This document shows positions 10,321 through 20,503 of a stretch of 64,000 nt of DNA, piece by piece. Numbering within the stretch: the first letter of the stretch is position 1; each line of letters opens with the position of its first letter. This DNA comes from Turnera subulata. Lineage: Eukaryota > Streptophyta > Magnoliopsida > Malpighiales > Passifloraceae. Position numbers and translations under genes: made by a program. The stretch spans positions 105,625-169,624 of the forward strand of contig JAKUCV010002183.1 of NCBI GenBank assembly GCA_028386065.3, in the 5' to 3' direction. The notes beneath the pieces are model-generated. The model saw only the letters and a list, made by a program, of their open reading frames with translations, made no database searches and was not told where the DNA came from.

Positions 10321-11041
10321 GGACTAATGCCTTTTTTGGTACCTGTGTTGCTCTTGATTATCACAATTCATACATATGTTTCAATTTGGTCACGTTTAAT
10401 CCCTCAATTAAGTCCGATTTGTCTAATTTAGTTATTTTGACCGTTTTACCCCTTAAATCAATGACGTATCAGTTTTTTCACCCAGATTCTTCACCCAACC
10501 GACCCAAAACTTGGTGAATATCTAAAGCCTAACCGAAACCTAACCCGAGCTAGACAATCTTTATTATTTTCCTTTTCTTTTTATTTTATTATTTTTTTAA
10601 AAAAAATTTAATTCTAAAAATAAATATTTCTTTTCGTTCTAGTAATCTGCAATCTATTTTCTTTTCGACTCAAACGCCTTTCCACTTGATAACCCAAATA
10701 TCTATTTTTAGAACTAAAAATAGATTGCAGATTACTAGAACGAAAAAAATATCTATCTTTAGAATTAAAATTTTTTGAAAAAAAGAAAATAATAAATTAA
10801 AAAAATGTCCAGTTCGGGTTGGGTTTCAGTTAGGCTTTGGGTATACACCGGGTTTCGGGTCGGTTAGGTGAAGAACCCGGGTGAAAAAACTGATACGTCA
10901 ATGATTTCAGGGGTAAAACGGTCAAAATAACCAAATTAGGCCAGTCGGACTTAATTGAGGGATGAAATGTGACCAAATTGAAACACAGGTTTGAATTGTG
11001 ATAATAAGGAGCAACACAGGTACAAAAAAAGGCATTAGTCC
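10321..11041. mobile_element. Fold-back MULE-type element with long terminal inverted repeats
   Basis: Terminal inverted repeats of about 300 bp start GGACTAATGCC at 10321 and end GGCATTAGTCC at 11041. The centre is also inverted (10623-10660 against 10715-10750), so nearly the whole 721 bp can fold on itself. Flanks GTGCACTGGC (10311-10320) and GTGCACTGAC (11042-11051) are a 10-bp target duplication with one mismatch. No coding capacity. The end motif GGACTAATG also begins the Pack-MULE at 30539. Confidence 0.85.
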
Positions 11042-11411
11042 GTGCACTGACTATAGCTACCTCCGACTACTGTTCTAGGATTTATTGCCAGAAATCATTC
11101 GGGGCAGGGTCTTCTTTTGTGGTCATACATATGACTCACGTAATTGGCCCAAGAGACTCCATGAGCCAACCCTAACAAAAAGGTTTCAATCTTTTTTTTG
11201 TTTTTTTTCACCTTCAGAACAAATGAAAAAAAGAGTGAGTGAATAATACAAATCCGAATCATTATTTAAGGAAGTATTATTTTTTTTCATTAAAGGAAGT
11301 ATTATTTTTTTTTCTTTTTGGTTAATGAAGGAAGGAATCGGAAGAGAATTCTTTGTCCTTCACAAACCCTAGTTACCCACGATTTCTATCAAACAAAACC
11401 GTCGTTAGCGC

Positions 11412-11520
<109 letters not shown>

Positions 11521-11680
11521 TGTGAGAGACTAACGTTGATATAGTAGTAGTATAGTATAGTATCCCAAATTCATATTTACCGGCACCGGAGAAGCGATCC
11601 ACCTCTACCAAAGCAGACAAATTATCTATCCAGAACACACAAGCGACGTTATTAAACTATCTTCACCTTGCTTGCCCACG

Positions 11681-12880
11681 ATGACGAGTGAAGACTACTT
11701 GCCGGAGGAGTTGATTCTGGAAATTTTGTGGAGGTTTCCGGTGAAGTCTGCTATGCGATTTAGATGTGTCTCCACATCTTGGTGTACTCTCCTCTCAGAC
11801 CCTCAAATTGTTTACAAGAATTTTCTTTTGCGTCGCAACATTAATGACAAGCAGTATCCATATATTCTGGTGAAACGGCGGGACGTCACAACCAAGGATT
11901 TCGTGTACTCGATGGTGTCTCAATCGACTCTGGAGGTGGTATCCGACACCAAACAAGTGCCGAACCCTATTGGCCTTGACTATGTCACCAACACCGACGA
12001 ACCCTTCAGCTCCGCGCTCTTCACCGGGGGATGTCGTGATGGTTTAATTTGTCTGAGTTTGGAGGGATTAAACGGGCAAGGAATTGTAGTATGGAATCCT
12101 GCAACCACCGAGACAAAAGTTGTAACACTACTTGAAGATATCGAAGATGTCGGATTGTACGGCGCGACGCTGCGTGTTGGTTTTGGTTTTGACAGTAAAA
12201 CAAGTGATTACAAGATAGTTAGGATTTTGATCATCAAAGAGGACGAGAAATACCGTTATGAAGCTCAGGTGTACAGCCTGAAGAGTGGTTCCTGGAGAAG
12301 AATAAGTTTTCTTCCAGTTAACGATATTAGGCATCCTAATCTGTTTTGTCCCGAGACAGAGACCAGATTCTATTCTCCGGCACTTGACGAGGATTGTGGG
12401 TCCATAATTGTATCATTCGATGTGAGCACCGAACAGTTCAACAAAGTGGCTATGCCTACTGACAGCCGGAGCGATGATTTTGACAGCATTGACAGCAGGA
12501 CCGATGATATTGACAGCAGGAGCAATGGGTATTTGTCAGAATGTTTTATGTTGAATGACAAGTACATCTCCTTGGTCGTTTATTATCCCGAAGAAGAAAT
12601 AGGCCACAAGTCCTTCGGCATATGGGTTTTGTTGGAAGATGGTGTGGAGGAGTCGTGGACTAAATTGTTCACCATTACAGGGCTCCCTGGAGTGGAAATT
12701 CCTCTTGGTTTCAGAAATAATGGTGACTTATTCTTCGGAACATGCAGTGGGCATCTGCTTGTATACAATCTAATTACACGAGAATTTGAGCAACTTGATC
12801 AAGTATTTGGCCGAGCAGATGAAGGCAGCTGCTTCCAGATTGTACCTTACAGCGTTTCTCATTGTAAGCTTACTCAGTAA
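11681..12880 (+). CDS. F-box protein with F-box-associated (FBA) domain, intact
   Basis: Single-exon frame of 399 residues, starting at the ATG in CCCACGATGACG; the upstream in-frame TTG is not used because the paralogues align from this ATG. Residues 6-50 form the F-box (YLPEELILEILWRFPVKSA), which binds SKP1 in SCF ubiquitin ligases. Residues 115-395 carry FBA-type motifs: GGCRDGLICL (117-126), VVWNPATTETKVV (136-148), LRVGFGFD (164-171) and AQVYSLKSGSWRR (195-207). The target protein is unknown. Residues 260-283 hold a short coding repeat (DSRSDDF, DSI, DSRTDDI, DSRSNGY) that varies between paralogues. The family expands rapidly by tandem duplication, as seen here. Acts most likely in cytosol or nucleus. 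Confidence 0.9.
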   Translation: MTSEDYLPEELILEILWRFPVKSAMRFRCVSTSWCTLLSDPQIVYKNFLLRRNINDKQYPYILVKRRDVTTKDFVYSMVSQSTLEVVSDTKQVPNPIGLDYVTNTDEPFSSALFTGGCRDGLICLSLEGLNGQGIVVWNPATTETKVVTLLEDIEDVGLYGATLRVGFGFDSKTSDYKIVRILIIKEDEKYRYEAQVYSLKSGSWRRISFLPVNDIRHPNLFCPETETRFYSPALDEDCGSIIVSFDVSTEQFNKVAMPTDSRSDDFDSIDSRTDDIDSRSNGYLSECFMLNDKYISLVVYYPEEEIGHKSFGIWVLLEDGVEESWTKLFTITGLPGVEIPLGFRNNGDLFFGTCSGHLLVYNLITREFEQLDQVFGRADEGSCFQIVPYSVSHCKLTQ

Positions 12881-13087
12881 TGAATGAAGAGATCTATATA
12901 TATGTATAATTGGGATACATGTGCAGAGAGACATGACCATCTCATGCTAGGATGCAATTAGGTTTGATCTCCGAGTCAAAGTAATGGTAGTTTATCATAG
13001 CAGTAGTGATGAAGTCATACAAAGGCAGGTGTTCTAGGCCAATATGTCTCAAAATATATGCTTTACTTTCTTTCTTCGGCTGCTATA
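12881..13087. repeat. Shared 3' flank of F-box genes, copy A
   Basis: Matches 26989-27185 and 52347-52570 (GAGAGACATGACCATCTCATGC, GATCTCCGAGTCAAAGTAATGG). Further homology to 27380-27560 reappears at about 14207-14310, so the original flank is split by inserted DNA. Confidence 0.8.
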
Positions 13088-13343
13088 GGGTTAAGCCCCT
13101 TTTGTATACCTCAAGTTTTTCTTTTGTCCTGATCGTATACCTCAGAGTTTCTCTGTCCCTTTTATGTACTTCGAGTTTCAATTTTTGTCCTTTTCATGTA
13201 CCTCGGGCAGCCCAAGCGATGACATGGCCATCTATCGGGGTCCACTTGACACGTGGCATAATGCCATTGGTGCCAAATGGATATTATTGTGAGTCCCACC
13301 TTATTGCTCAAATATTCTAGTTTGTGGGTCCCACAAAAATTCC
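13088..13343 (+). mobile_element. Half copy of a MULE-type MITE
   Basis: Begins GGGTTAAGCCCCTTTTGTATACC and aligns with the left half of the complete element at 36951-37390, up to GGTCCCACAAAAATT. The right inverted repeat is missing. Confidence 0.8.
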
Positions 13344-14420
13344 CCACGTGCGTACAATTACAGCTTATTGTAGCCGTATTGGCATGACCTAGTCTCGTAT
13401 GCCATAAATAATCTACCGGACACACATGCAGGAGTAGTTGAGCTATTGAGCTTCAAGTCAATGAAAGAAGGTGTTGAGGTCAATGAAATTACCAACGGAT
13501 ATACACTTTTCAACATCCAACACAATCGGCCGTGAGCCTGCTTAAGAATCTCGGCGAGTTAGATTTGCACTTTATATATGTGTACTCTTTGGTCCAATTA
13601 ATGACAATTCATTTGCATTACAAAACCAGCATCATTTTCATTTGGCGGCCAAGGTCCACTATTAGACAGGTGATGGCTGGCTTGAACCAAGAAAGGGCAT
13701 ACAAAATTTGATAGCCAATTATGTTTAAGTTTATCCAAACAATTTTTATTAGCGGTTTGAAAGATATGGTTCTTTTCAGCAGTATACCAAAAATAAAGGA
13801 AAAGGTCAAGTTGGCAGTTTGACTTAAAAGTGCTTTTCCTACTGTGAGGCATCAATATAGGGATGTTTTTATGATTATGATTGGAGGTTATATAAGAGCT
13901 ATAAAGATACAAAAATAATAACAATAAACAAGACAATAGATTTTTTTTTATTCAACAAGACAATAGATTGGTGTATACCTTTTGTGTTTCATAGATGTTA
14001 GTTTGATGTGTTTTTAGAATTTAAAATTATAAATTTAAAAAATTACTTTTTTGGTTTAAAAATGATGAAGAAAGAAAAATTTAGAAATTGTTGAATTAAT
14101 TAAGGATACTAATCATTTGGCATGTTTTTAGGATTTTAGAATTATAGTAAGTGAGCTATGAGAAGAGAAACTTAAGAACGAATTTTAACTATGAGAAGCA
14201 GGCAAGTGGATTGTATTGGATAAGAAGACTAAACATTATATAATGGACGGTCTCAAGTCTCAAATCTCAATGCTTTGGCCTAGTTTCCCACTCCACCTCC
14301 TCGAGATCAAATGCTTTTAGTAAGCTATATTTCTTATTGGGTTTAAGAGTTACCTTTTTTTGACAAGTGCCAATGAACTACAAGCCCATTGGTTTTTTTA
14401 AAAAAGTCTTCCTTATATTA
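13344..14420. other. No recognised gene
   Basis: AT-rich. A minus-strand frame at 13936-13598 (112 codons) has no motif I recognise. Near 14207-14310 the F-box 3' flank resumes, just before the large MULE. Confidence 0.5.
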
Positions 14421-14430
14421 GTTTTTCCAC

Positions 14431-14961
14431 GGTTAAAAGGCGTAGATTGTCCCCCAACTTTAATGAAATCAATGTTTCCGTCTCACTCTTTCAAAAATAA
14501 ACGTTGACGTCCCCCAACCTGTTCAAAATATAAGAAACCCGTCCTTTTCACCCGTTGGTGCCGGTTCGCCAACCTGGATCCGACACGTGTCACCAGTGGG
14601 CCCCCTCCTGCCAGCCGCATTCATTTTCCGTAATTCAAGTATATCCCGAATTTCCTTGTAAGAAATACCGCTAGGCACGTACGTAACCTTACAAATACGT
14701 AAAGTTATACAAAAAGATGGTGGCCACTTGCAGCTGCGTCGGTGTTTGGGCGGGAATTTTGGTGCCCAACCGGGCGGCGTCGTTTCAATTAAAACGCAAG
14801 CCCAATGAAGAACGAGCCGTCGCCTCGCCCAATGCGCGTCGTCAGCTGCCGTTTTACATTAATGGTTTGACTTTTTTAAAAGAAAACCCTTCATTTAGTA
14901 ATGGTTTGACTAAAAAAAAAACCCTTCATTTGTTTTTCTCTTTCTCTGTTCTGTTTCCTGC
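14431..14961 (+). repeat. Left terminal inverted repeat of the MULE
   Basis: Inverse match to 25073-25588. It has an extra tandem copy of about 33 bp (TAATGGTTTGACTAAAAAA..., 14900-14932) absent on the right. The outer part is shared with no other element in the window. Confidence 0.9.
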
Positions 14962-15095
14962 ACCCATAGCCACCATTACCACCATTACCCCATACCCCAT
15001 ACCAACCCATTATTACCCATACCCCCAGCTGTGAAGGACATCAACCCCGTCTCCCATCTTTGTGCTTTGGAAGAAAGTTAAGTTCATCGAAGAAG

Positions 15096-15557
15096 ATGAG
15101 CAGCTCCTCTTCCTCGTCCTCTTCTCTTCGTCGGAGGTTGGTGAGTGACTTGTGGGATGACGTTGACTGCTACTGTGGTGAGTTGGCTCCTATCAGGGCA
15201 CAATGGAGTACAGGTAATCCAGGTAGGTAGTACTATGGATGTCGGTGGTATGGTTATGTTAGGCCAAACTGTGGTTTCTTCGAATGGGCTAACCAAGAGT
15301 TTCCCTTGCGTGCAAAGTATTTGCTTAATTGGTTGAGAGGGCAGAATATGGACATGCAGCGGGAGATGGAAGAGTTGATGAGGTTTGAAGAATCACTGAG
15401 GAAGGAAAATGATGGTTTGAAAGGAGAAGTGTACTCGCTCCATAAGAAGATTAATTCGCTGAAGGCATCGAATAAGAATCTTAAGTGTATTATTGTGTTG
15501 CTTGCTTGTTTTAGTTGCATTATTTTTGCCATATTGTTTGCCATGGTCTTGCGTTAG
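15096..15557 (+). pseudogene. GRF zinc-finger, coiled-coil, membrane-anchor protein inside the MULE
   Basis: Frame of 154 codons starting ATGAGCAGC (a run of nine serines), about 135 bp inside the left inverted repeat. Residues 25-65 carry a GRF-type zinc finger: CYCGELAPIRAQW, then YYGC, then NCGFFEWAN. This is the pattern of short plant GRF proteins annotated as At4g04775-like. Residues 85-125 are a charged coiled coil (MEELMRFEESLRKENDGLKG) and residues 130-153 a hydrophobic membrane segment. One in-frame TAG (15228-15230) falls between the GR and YYGC parts of the finger; the frame is otherwise open. The role in transposition is unknown. It occupies the place of mudrB in maize MuDR, but I see no similarity to claim; it may be a captured host gene. 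Confidence 0.75.
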
Positions 15558-16282
15558 ATGCAATTTATAGTTGGTTGATTTTCCTGGAAGTTTTGAGTTT
15601 GGGTACGGTAGGTGTGTGGCCATGTAGTATGTGTAAAAAAAAAGTAGATTTGGCCAAGTCCAGGAAAATTGCAAAATTTGTAAACCGGATGCTAATGTAA
15701 GGTTGTTCTTCTGTAATGTAATGTTGTTATGTTCTGCTATTTCATTTCATTCGGGATCTGTGTGGGTGTTGTGTTAATGAAATTTGTGGGTGTTGTGTGA
15801 ATGAAATTTGTAATCTTATGGTATTCTGGTACACTGGTTGTGTTCAGGTTCTGGTAATTCACTTTACCATGAAGTGGGTGTTGTATTATGTAATGAAGTG
15901 AAGTAGGTGTTTAAGCGAATATATTACGAAGGGAGAGAGTACTTAAGCGAGTAAATTTACAGACAGTGGAGTGGAATGATATAATATATACCAACATATG
16001 ATGGAGAGAGATCAGAAATTGATATAAACGGCATATATATATTAATAACAGATAGTGCATAAGGTTAGGGAGACCAACTGTGGCATAGAAGCTCCCACAT
16101 TACAGGAGCAAAATATGACCTCCTATATTACATTACAAAATATAGGGATGCCAGTTAGGTGACAAGTTGGGGCAGCCCAAAATGTTTTCATCCACCAAAA
16201 CAAACACAGAAAGTTTTAGATCTTGTTATTACAAGTTACAATAACCATGTCAAAATGCCAAAAGACATGGTTTATGTATTCA
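15558..16282. other. MULE interior between the two convergent genes
   Basis: AT-rich with a short tandem repeat at about 15762-15810 (GTGGGTGTTGTGTGAATGAAATTT, two copies). No coding sequence seen. The 3' ends of the GRF gene and the transposase gene both fall here. Confidence 0.5.
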
Positions 16283-17035
16283 CTAATTCCCTTGAGCAGC
16301 AGCTCGACCTCTTCGTCCACCTCTGCCCCTCAGTCTACCTCTGCCTCGTATTCCCCTCCCTCCAATCCGAGCAAGGACTAGGACATCTGACAGCTCTGGG
16401 AAAACCATAACCCAATATGAAAGCATGGAAATGACATTGACCATAAAGCATAGCAAAGCAATATCAGGTTTCCGCAATTACAACACCATAATACCATGAC
16501 ACCAATTAGAAGTAATTGACATTGACATGATGTAATTACCTTCAGCAGTTGGTACAATATCGGTAGTTGATGAAGTTCCATTATTATTCATGACCTCGTT
16601 GAGTCTTCGGCTCTGCCTTCTAGGATTAGTTGGCACATGTATGATACGCTGGTAGCTTGTTCCAAGCTGCGGGATGGATGAATTTAGATTCAAAATCATG
16701 AAATCACAAATCACACTTTAAATGCTAATGTAACATACATTTTCCACCATCAAGCCAGAATCAGTTATTAATACTCCTCTTCCCTCTTGGCGGAAGTTAA
16801 GCCTTGTTTTTTTATAGGAGCCATTTCCTCTGTCTCTGTTACTAGGCATTTGGGGTGGTTTGCCATTACTTTCAACTAAATTGGCTTGGGCTGTTACCTG
16901 GACCTACATAACCGTTCACTTACAGTGGCTGAATATTATGATTGCAATGAAAAATGCAAACAATCTGATGTACAGTGCATTGTTTTTTCCCAATTTCATA
17001 GCATTCCAGCCAACATGATCGCAAATAATGTTTTA

Positions 17036-17205
17036 ACAGACCATTCCAGCACAGCATGATCACAAGTACTGTTCTAACAGACCATTCCAGCACAGCATGA
17101 TCACAAGTACTGTTCTAACAGACCATTCTAGCACAGCATGATCACAAGTACTATTTTAACAGACCATTCTAGCACAGCATGATCACAAGTACTATTTCAA
17201 CAGAC
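17036..17205. repeat. 41-bp tandem repeat in a transposase intron
   Basis: Four near-identical copies of a 41-bp unit (CAGACCATTCCAGCACAGCA then TGATCACAAGTACTGTTCTAA), with a weaker partial copy before it at about 16995. It lies in an intron downstream of the last duplicated exon. Confidence 0.85.
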
Positions 17206-17211
17206 CCTTAC

Positions 17212-18057
17212 CTCTGTAGATGGTTGCGAGGTCACATTTGCATTCACAGCACCACTTCCTTCCTCTCTAACTATAGCATTGGATACCTAGAAAGCAAAAC
17301 ATAACAAATGCACAATGGATTGGTCATAATTTGCTTGAAGCAAGTGGTTTCTGTAATTTAAGACTACACTGAAGCAGATAACCAAGAAACCGAGTCACTG
17401 TAATGACTGACCATCAGTCTGGAGCTCCTTCTACTTGGGGAAGCAGATGTAGGTTGCATATCAACATTTGTATGTGCAGTACTTCCTCCCTCTCCATCTG
17501 TTGCACTTGATGCCTACAAAATAAATCAAAATAAATCCATAATGGATTTGATCATTTTTCGCATAATTTGAGTCCCCAACAAAATTTAATGTAGTTATGT
17601 AAGAAGAGTTGCGCCCCACCCTCAGTCTTGACCTCCTTCTAGGTTCCGGTTGCACATTTACATTTGCACCGCTTCCTTCCTCTATAATTCTTGCACTGGG
17701 TCGCTACATTATATTTCAGTGATTTCAGGAATTTAATGCGGTACACAATTACAATTACATACATAGCAACACATCACGATTTCAATAGTGACCCACCCTC
17801 AGCCTTGGACTCCTTCTAGCCGGGGAATCAGATGTAGGCTGCTATTACACAATTACATTTGCTCCACTGCCTTCGTCTACAAGTGATGCACTAGATCCCT
17901 GCAAAATAAGCCCACAATGGAACCATCATTGCTGATGATCAAGTATATAGAAAATTTTGGTGTCTATAGAACTATAGGTTACCACCCTCAGTCTTGAGCT
18001 CCTTGTAACAGGGGAATCAGTGACTGGTGCTGTGACAGTTCCACCACTTCTGTCATA
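17212..18057 (-). repeat. Array of five duplicated exons in the transposase C-terminus
   Basis: Five related exons on the minus strand at about 17986-18057, 17797-17898, 17620-17703, 17412-17513 and 17212-17286. Each is bounded by AG and GT and each is a multiple of three bases (72, 102, 84, 102, 75). They encode variants of S-S-A-x-x-x-E-x-G-S-x-A-x-x-N-V, followed in four of them by a basic SPxRRSxRLR end. The second carries two adjacent stops. Confidence 0.75.
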
Positions 18058-18889
18058 CTGAATGGTGGTACCAAACTACAACAATATACCACAACAGAAC
18101 AAGATAAAAAATAAAAATGTGTCTTCACTACATCAGGTACCCATAGAACTTAAATGTGCATCATTACCTTCCTACACCCAGGATGTGTTGGTGTGTGTTC
18201 AGGTTCATGACCAGTTTCAGTTACCTTTCTTTTCCTTGATTACCCGCAACTGGTGTTGATGTTGGTGTTCTAACTAGTGGAGTACGAAAAAAGGATTCAG
18301 GCAATGAAGCATCCACATCTCCATTGACAGAAGCGTTGGGGGCATTACGTCTGCAGTTGCTAGATTCAGGCACATCTGGTACAGCCTCATTCAGCCCATG
18401 GGCCTATAAGAGAAATAGTTCATTCATTAGTAGAAGTGAAATGCTAATCAATTTCAATGTGAAAGCCAATACACTACCTTCCTCTTCCGACATGTTGCAA
18501 TGTTGTGCCCAAAATGAAAACACAATTGGCATTGCGTTACTCAGGCAATCTTCGGTCTCCCCTGTAATGAAGTTCGATATTGCAACAGAACTTAGTGAAT
18601 ACCTTTGACAATATTGCACAAATTAAATGCAACTGCAAGCGATTCAATACAAAGAGTACATGTGATTGCATTTCACAATTTAGTTAAGAATGAGGTAGAA
18701 ATTTTGCTCACCTGTGAACCTTGCTTCTCCCACCACCACTCTTTACGCCTCTCAGTTTGCGGCCTCCCCCTCTTTGTGTCTGCTTCAGGGGGTGCACTGT
18801 GGGTTGTCGACTATCTTCCCAAAACATTTCCCCTGGTACTGGATTTATGGCACACTTGTATGAGTTGATGTAGGTCTGCTTATGGTACC

Positions 18890-20503
18890 TGTGAACACCC
18901 AAATTTGACCCATGAAGGTTCTATTGAAATTAGACTCCAAACATGTTTAAATCATAAGATTGATGAGTTAGTCTTGGGTTGAAGTATGGATGGGGTTTAA
19001 ATTTTAATAGAATTTATACTTTATAATAATTAATACTTTTATATGCCTAGCATCAATGAGACGATTTAATCGTAGGATATGTTAAGGACTAAATTGCTAA
19101 AATGTATTTTATCTTATTAAATTTGGGCTTGTTTATTTATTGAACCCAATTATATTTATTCTTGGGTTGGAGATAAATGTAAGGGTCTGATTTAATAAGG
19201 TATGGACTTTTCTTCAGAGTTACACAGCCCATTAACACCTTGTTTGCAAACAAATTTAGCTCTAATTTTCGTGGAAAATCAGAGTTAAATCATTCCTTAA
19301 TAGCAAGAATGTTTTTGGTATGATTTTGACTTAAAATGAGGAATCAATGTGTAATTAGTAAATTAGGAGATGATTGAGGGAAGTAGTAATCAAGAAAGCA
19401 GAGGATTGTGAGCAGTTTAGGGGTTAATTACGCGGTAGGATCAATCAGGGAGGAATTAGGGGAGAATCGGAACCGAAAAAGGAAAGAACGGGTGAAACGC
19501 GTAGGCGCGGGCGGTCATCTCGGGATGACCACCGGGCCTGGGTGGTTTTTCACCTATGACCGCACGGCCTGGCTGTCATCCATAGGATGACCGCCGGCCA
19601 TGGCGGTCATGCATACCCGGAAATGCATTTTCTCCCCGATTTCCGCCCGTAATCTGATTTTACTCGGTTTTGGCCCAGATTTATGGCTATTATCTTGATC
19701 ATTAAGTTGGTCCACGCCCCTAGGCTACCCAGAGCACTATAAAAAGGACCCCTCTCTCACATTTCTAGAGGGGACATTATATTACACGAACACTTTTCAT
19801 AAAGCTTTGAAGCTTGGAGAAACTCTACCTCTCCAAGTTTGAGAAATAGTTCCATAGGCAAAACTCTGGTAGAATTTTGTGGGTAGCATCTTCCATTGAA
19901 GGCAGCAAAAGGGGAAAATCAAGAAGAACTCCAAGATTGAGTTGAGGAGTGGGAGGAAATTGTGTGGAAGGCACAACCCAAATCAAGGAGCTAGAGGAGG
20001 GCTACAAGAGGTAATCCTAATCCCTTTTCATCTGGCCACTTATTGTTGAGATGTTGATGTTGATGATGATGTGATTGTCGTGATGCCATGTCGAGAACTA
20101 CGTGGGCTTTGAACCCGGTCGCCGGGGTACGTAGGTGGTTTCTAGTGGTGGAAACTCAAGCACAATCTTCTTCTTCTCCCCTTTCTTTTTAATATCAGTT
20201 ATTATATGTTTTGGTACTCACACTTACACACTTGCAGAAGGCATACAAAATCCTTTAATTGCACAAAGTTTTGCCCCAACATGGATGGGTGCCTAACACC
20301 TTCCCATCCATGAAGAATCCCCGGGTCCAGCATCTTTGGTTCGCTATCCAGTAGCCTAAATGGAGTCACCTAAAAGGTTTTTCCCAAGTATTTGTCCCTT
20401 AATAAAATTTAGGTGGCGACTCCAAAGATGTTGGATGATGGTTATGAAGAAGGTGTAAGGGAAAGGTGAATAGGCCCAAGTGATTTTAGGTCGGGTATTC
20501 ACA
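18890..20503 (+). mobile_element. Solo LTR inserted in the MULE transposase exon
   Basis: A 1614-bp insertion, TGTGAACACCC to GGGTATTCACA, flanked by the 5-bp duplication GTACC (18885-18889 and 20504-20508). A TATA box TATAAAAAGG at 19738-19747 gives plus orientation. The transposase frame reads across the flanks (VAPWY then HKQTY), so the host exon was whole before insertion. The stretch GGTGGCGACTCC near 20412 resembles sequence near the primer site of Tat/Ogre-type Ty3 elements, but it lies inside the LTR limits here, so I do not assign a lineage. Confidence 0.9.

Noticed and set aside
13598..13936. 112-codon minus-strand frame after the first F-box gene
   Set aside because: No recognised motif and AT-rich composition. 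Not shared with the 3' flanks of the other copies; not enough to call a gene.
17036..17205. CRISPR-like array
   Set aside because: The 41-bp units are adjacent tandem repeats without unique spacers, and the genome is a plant.
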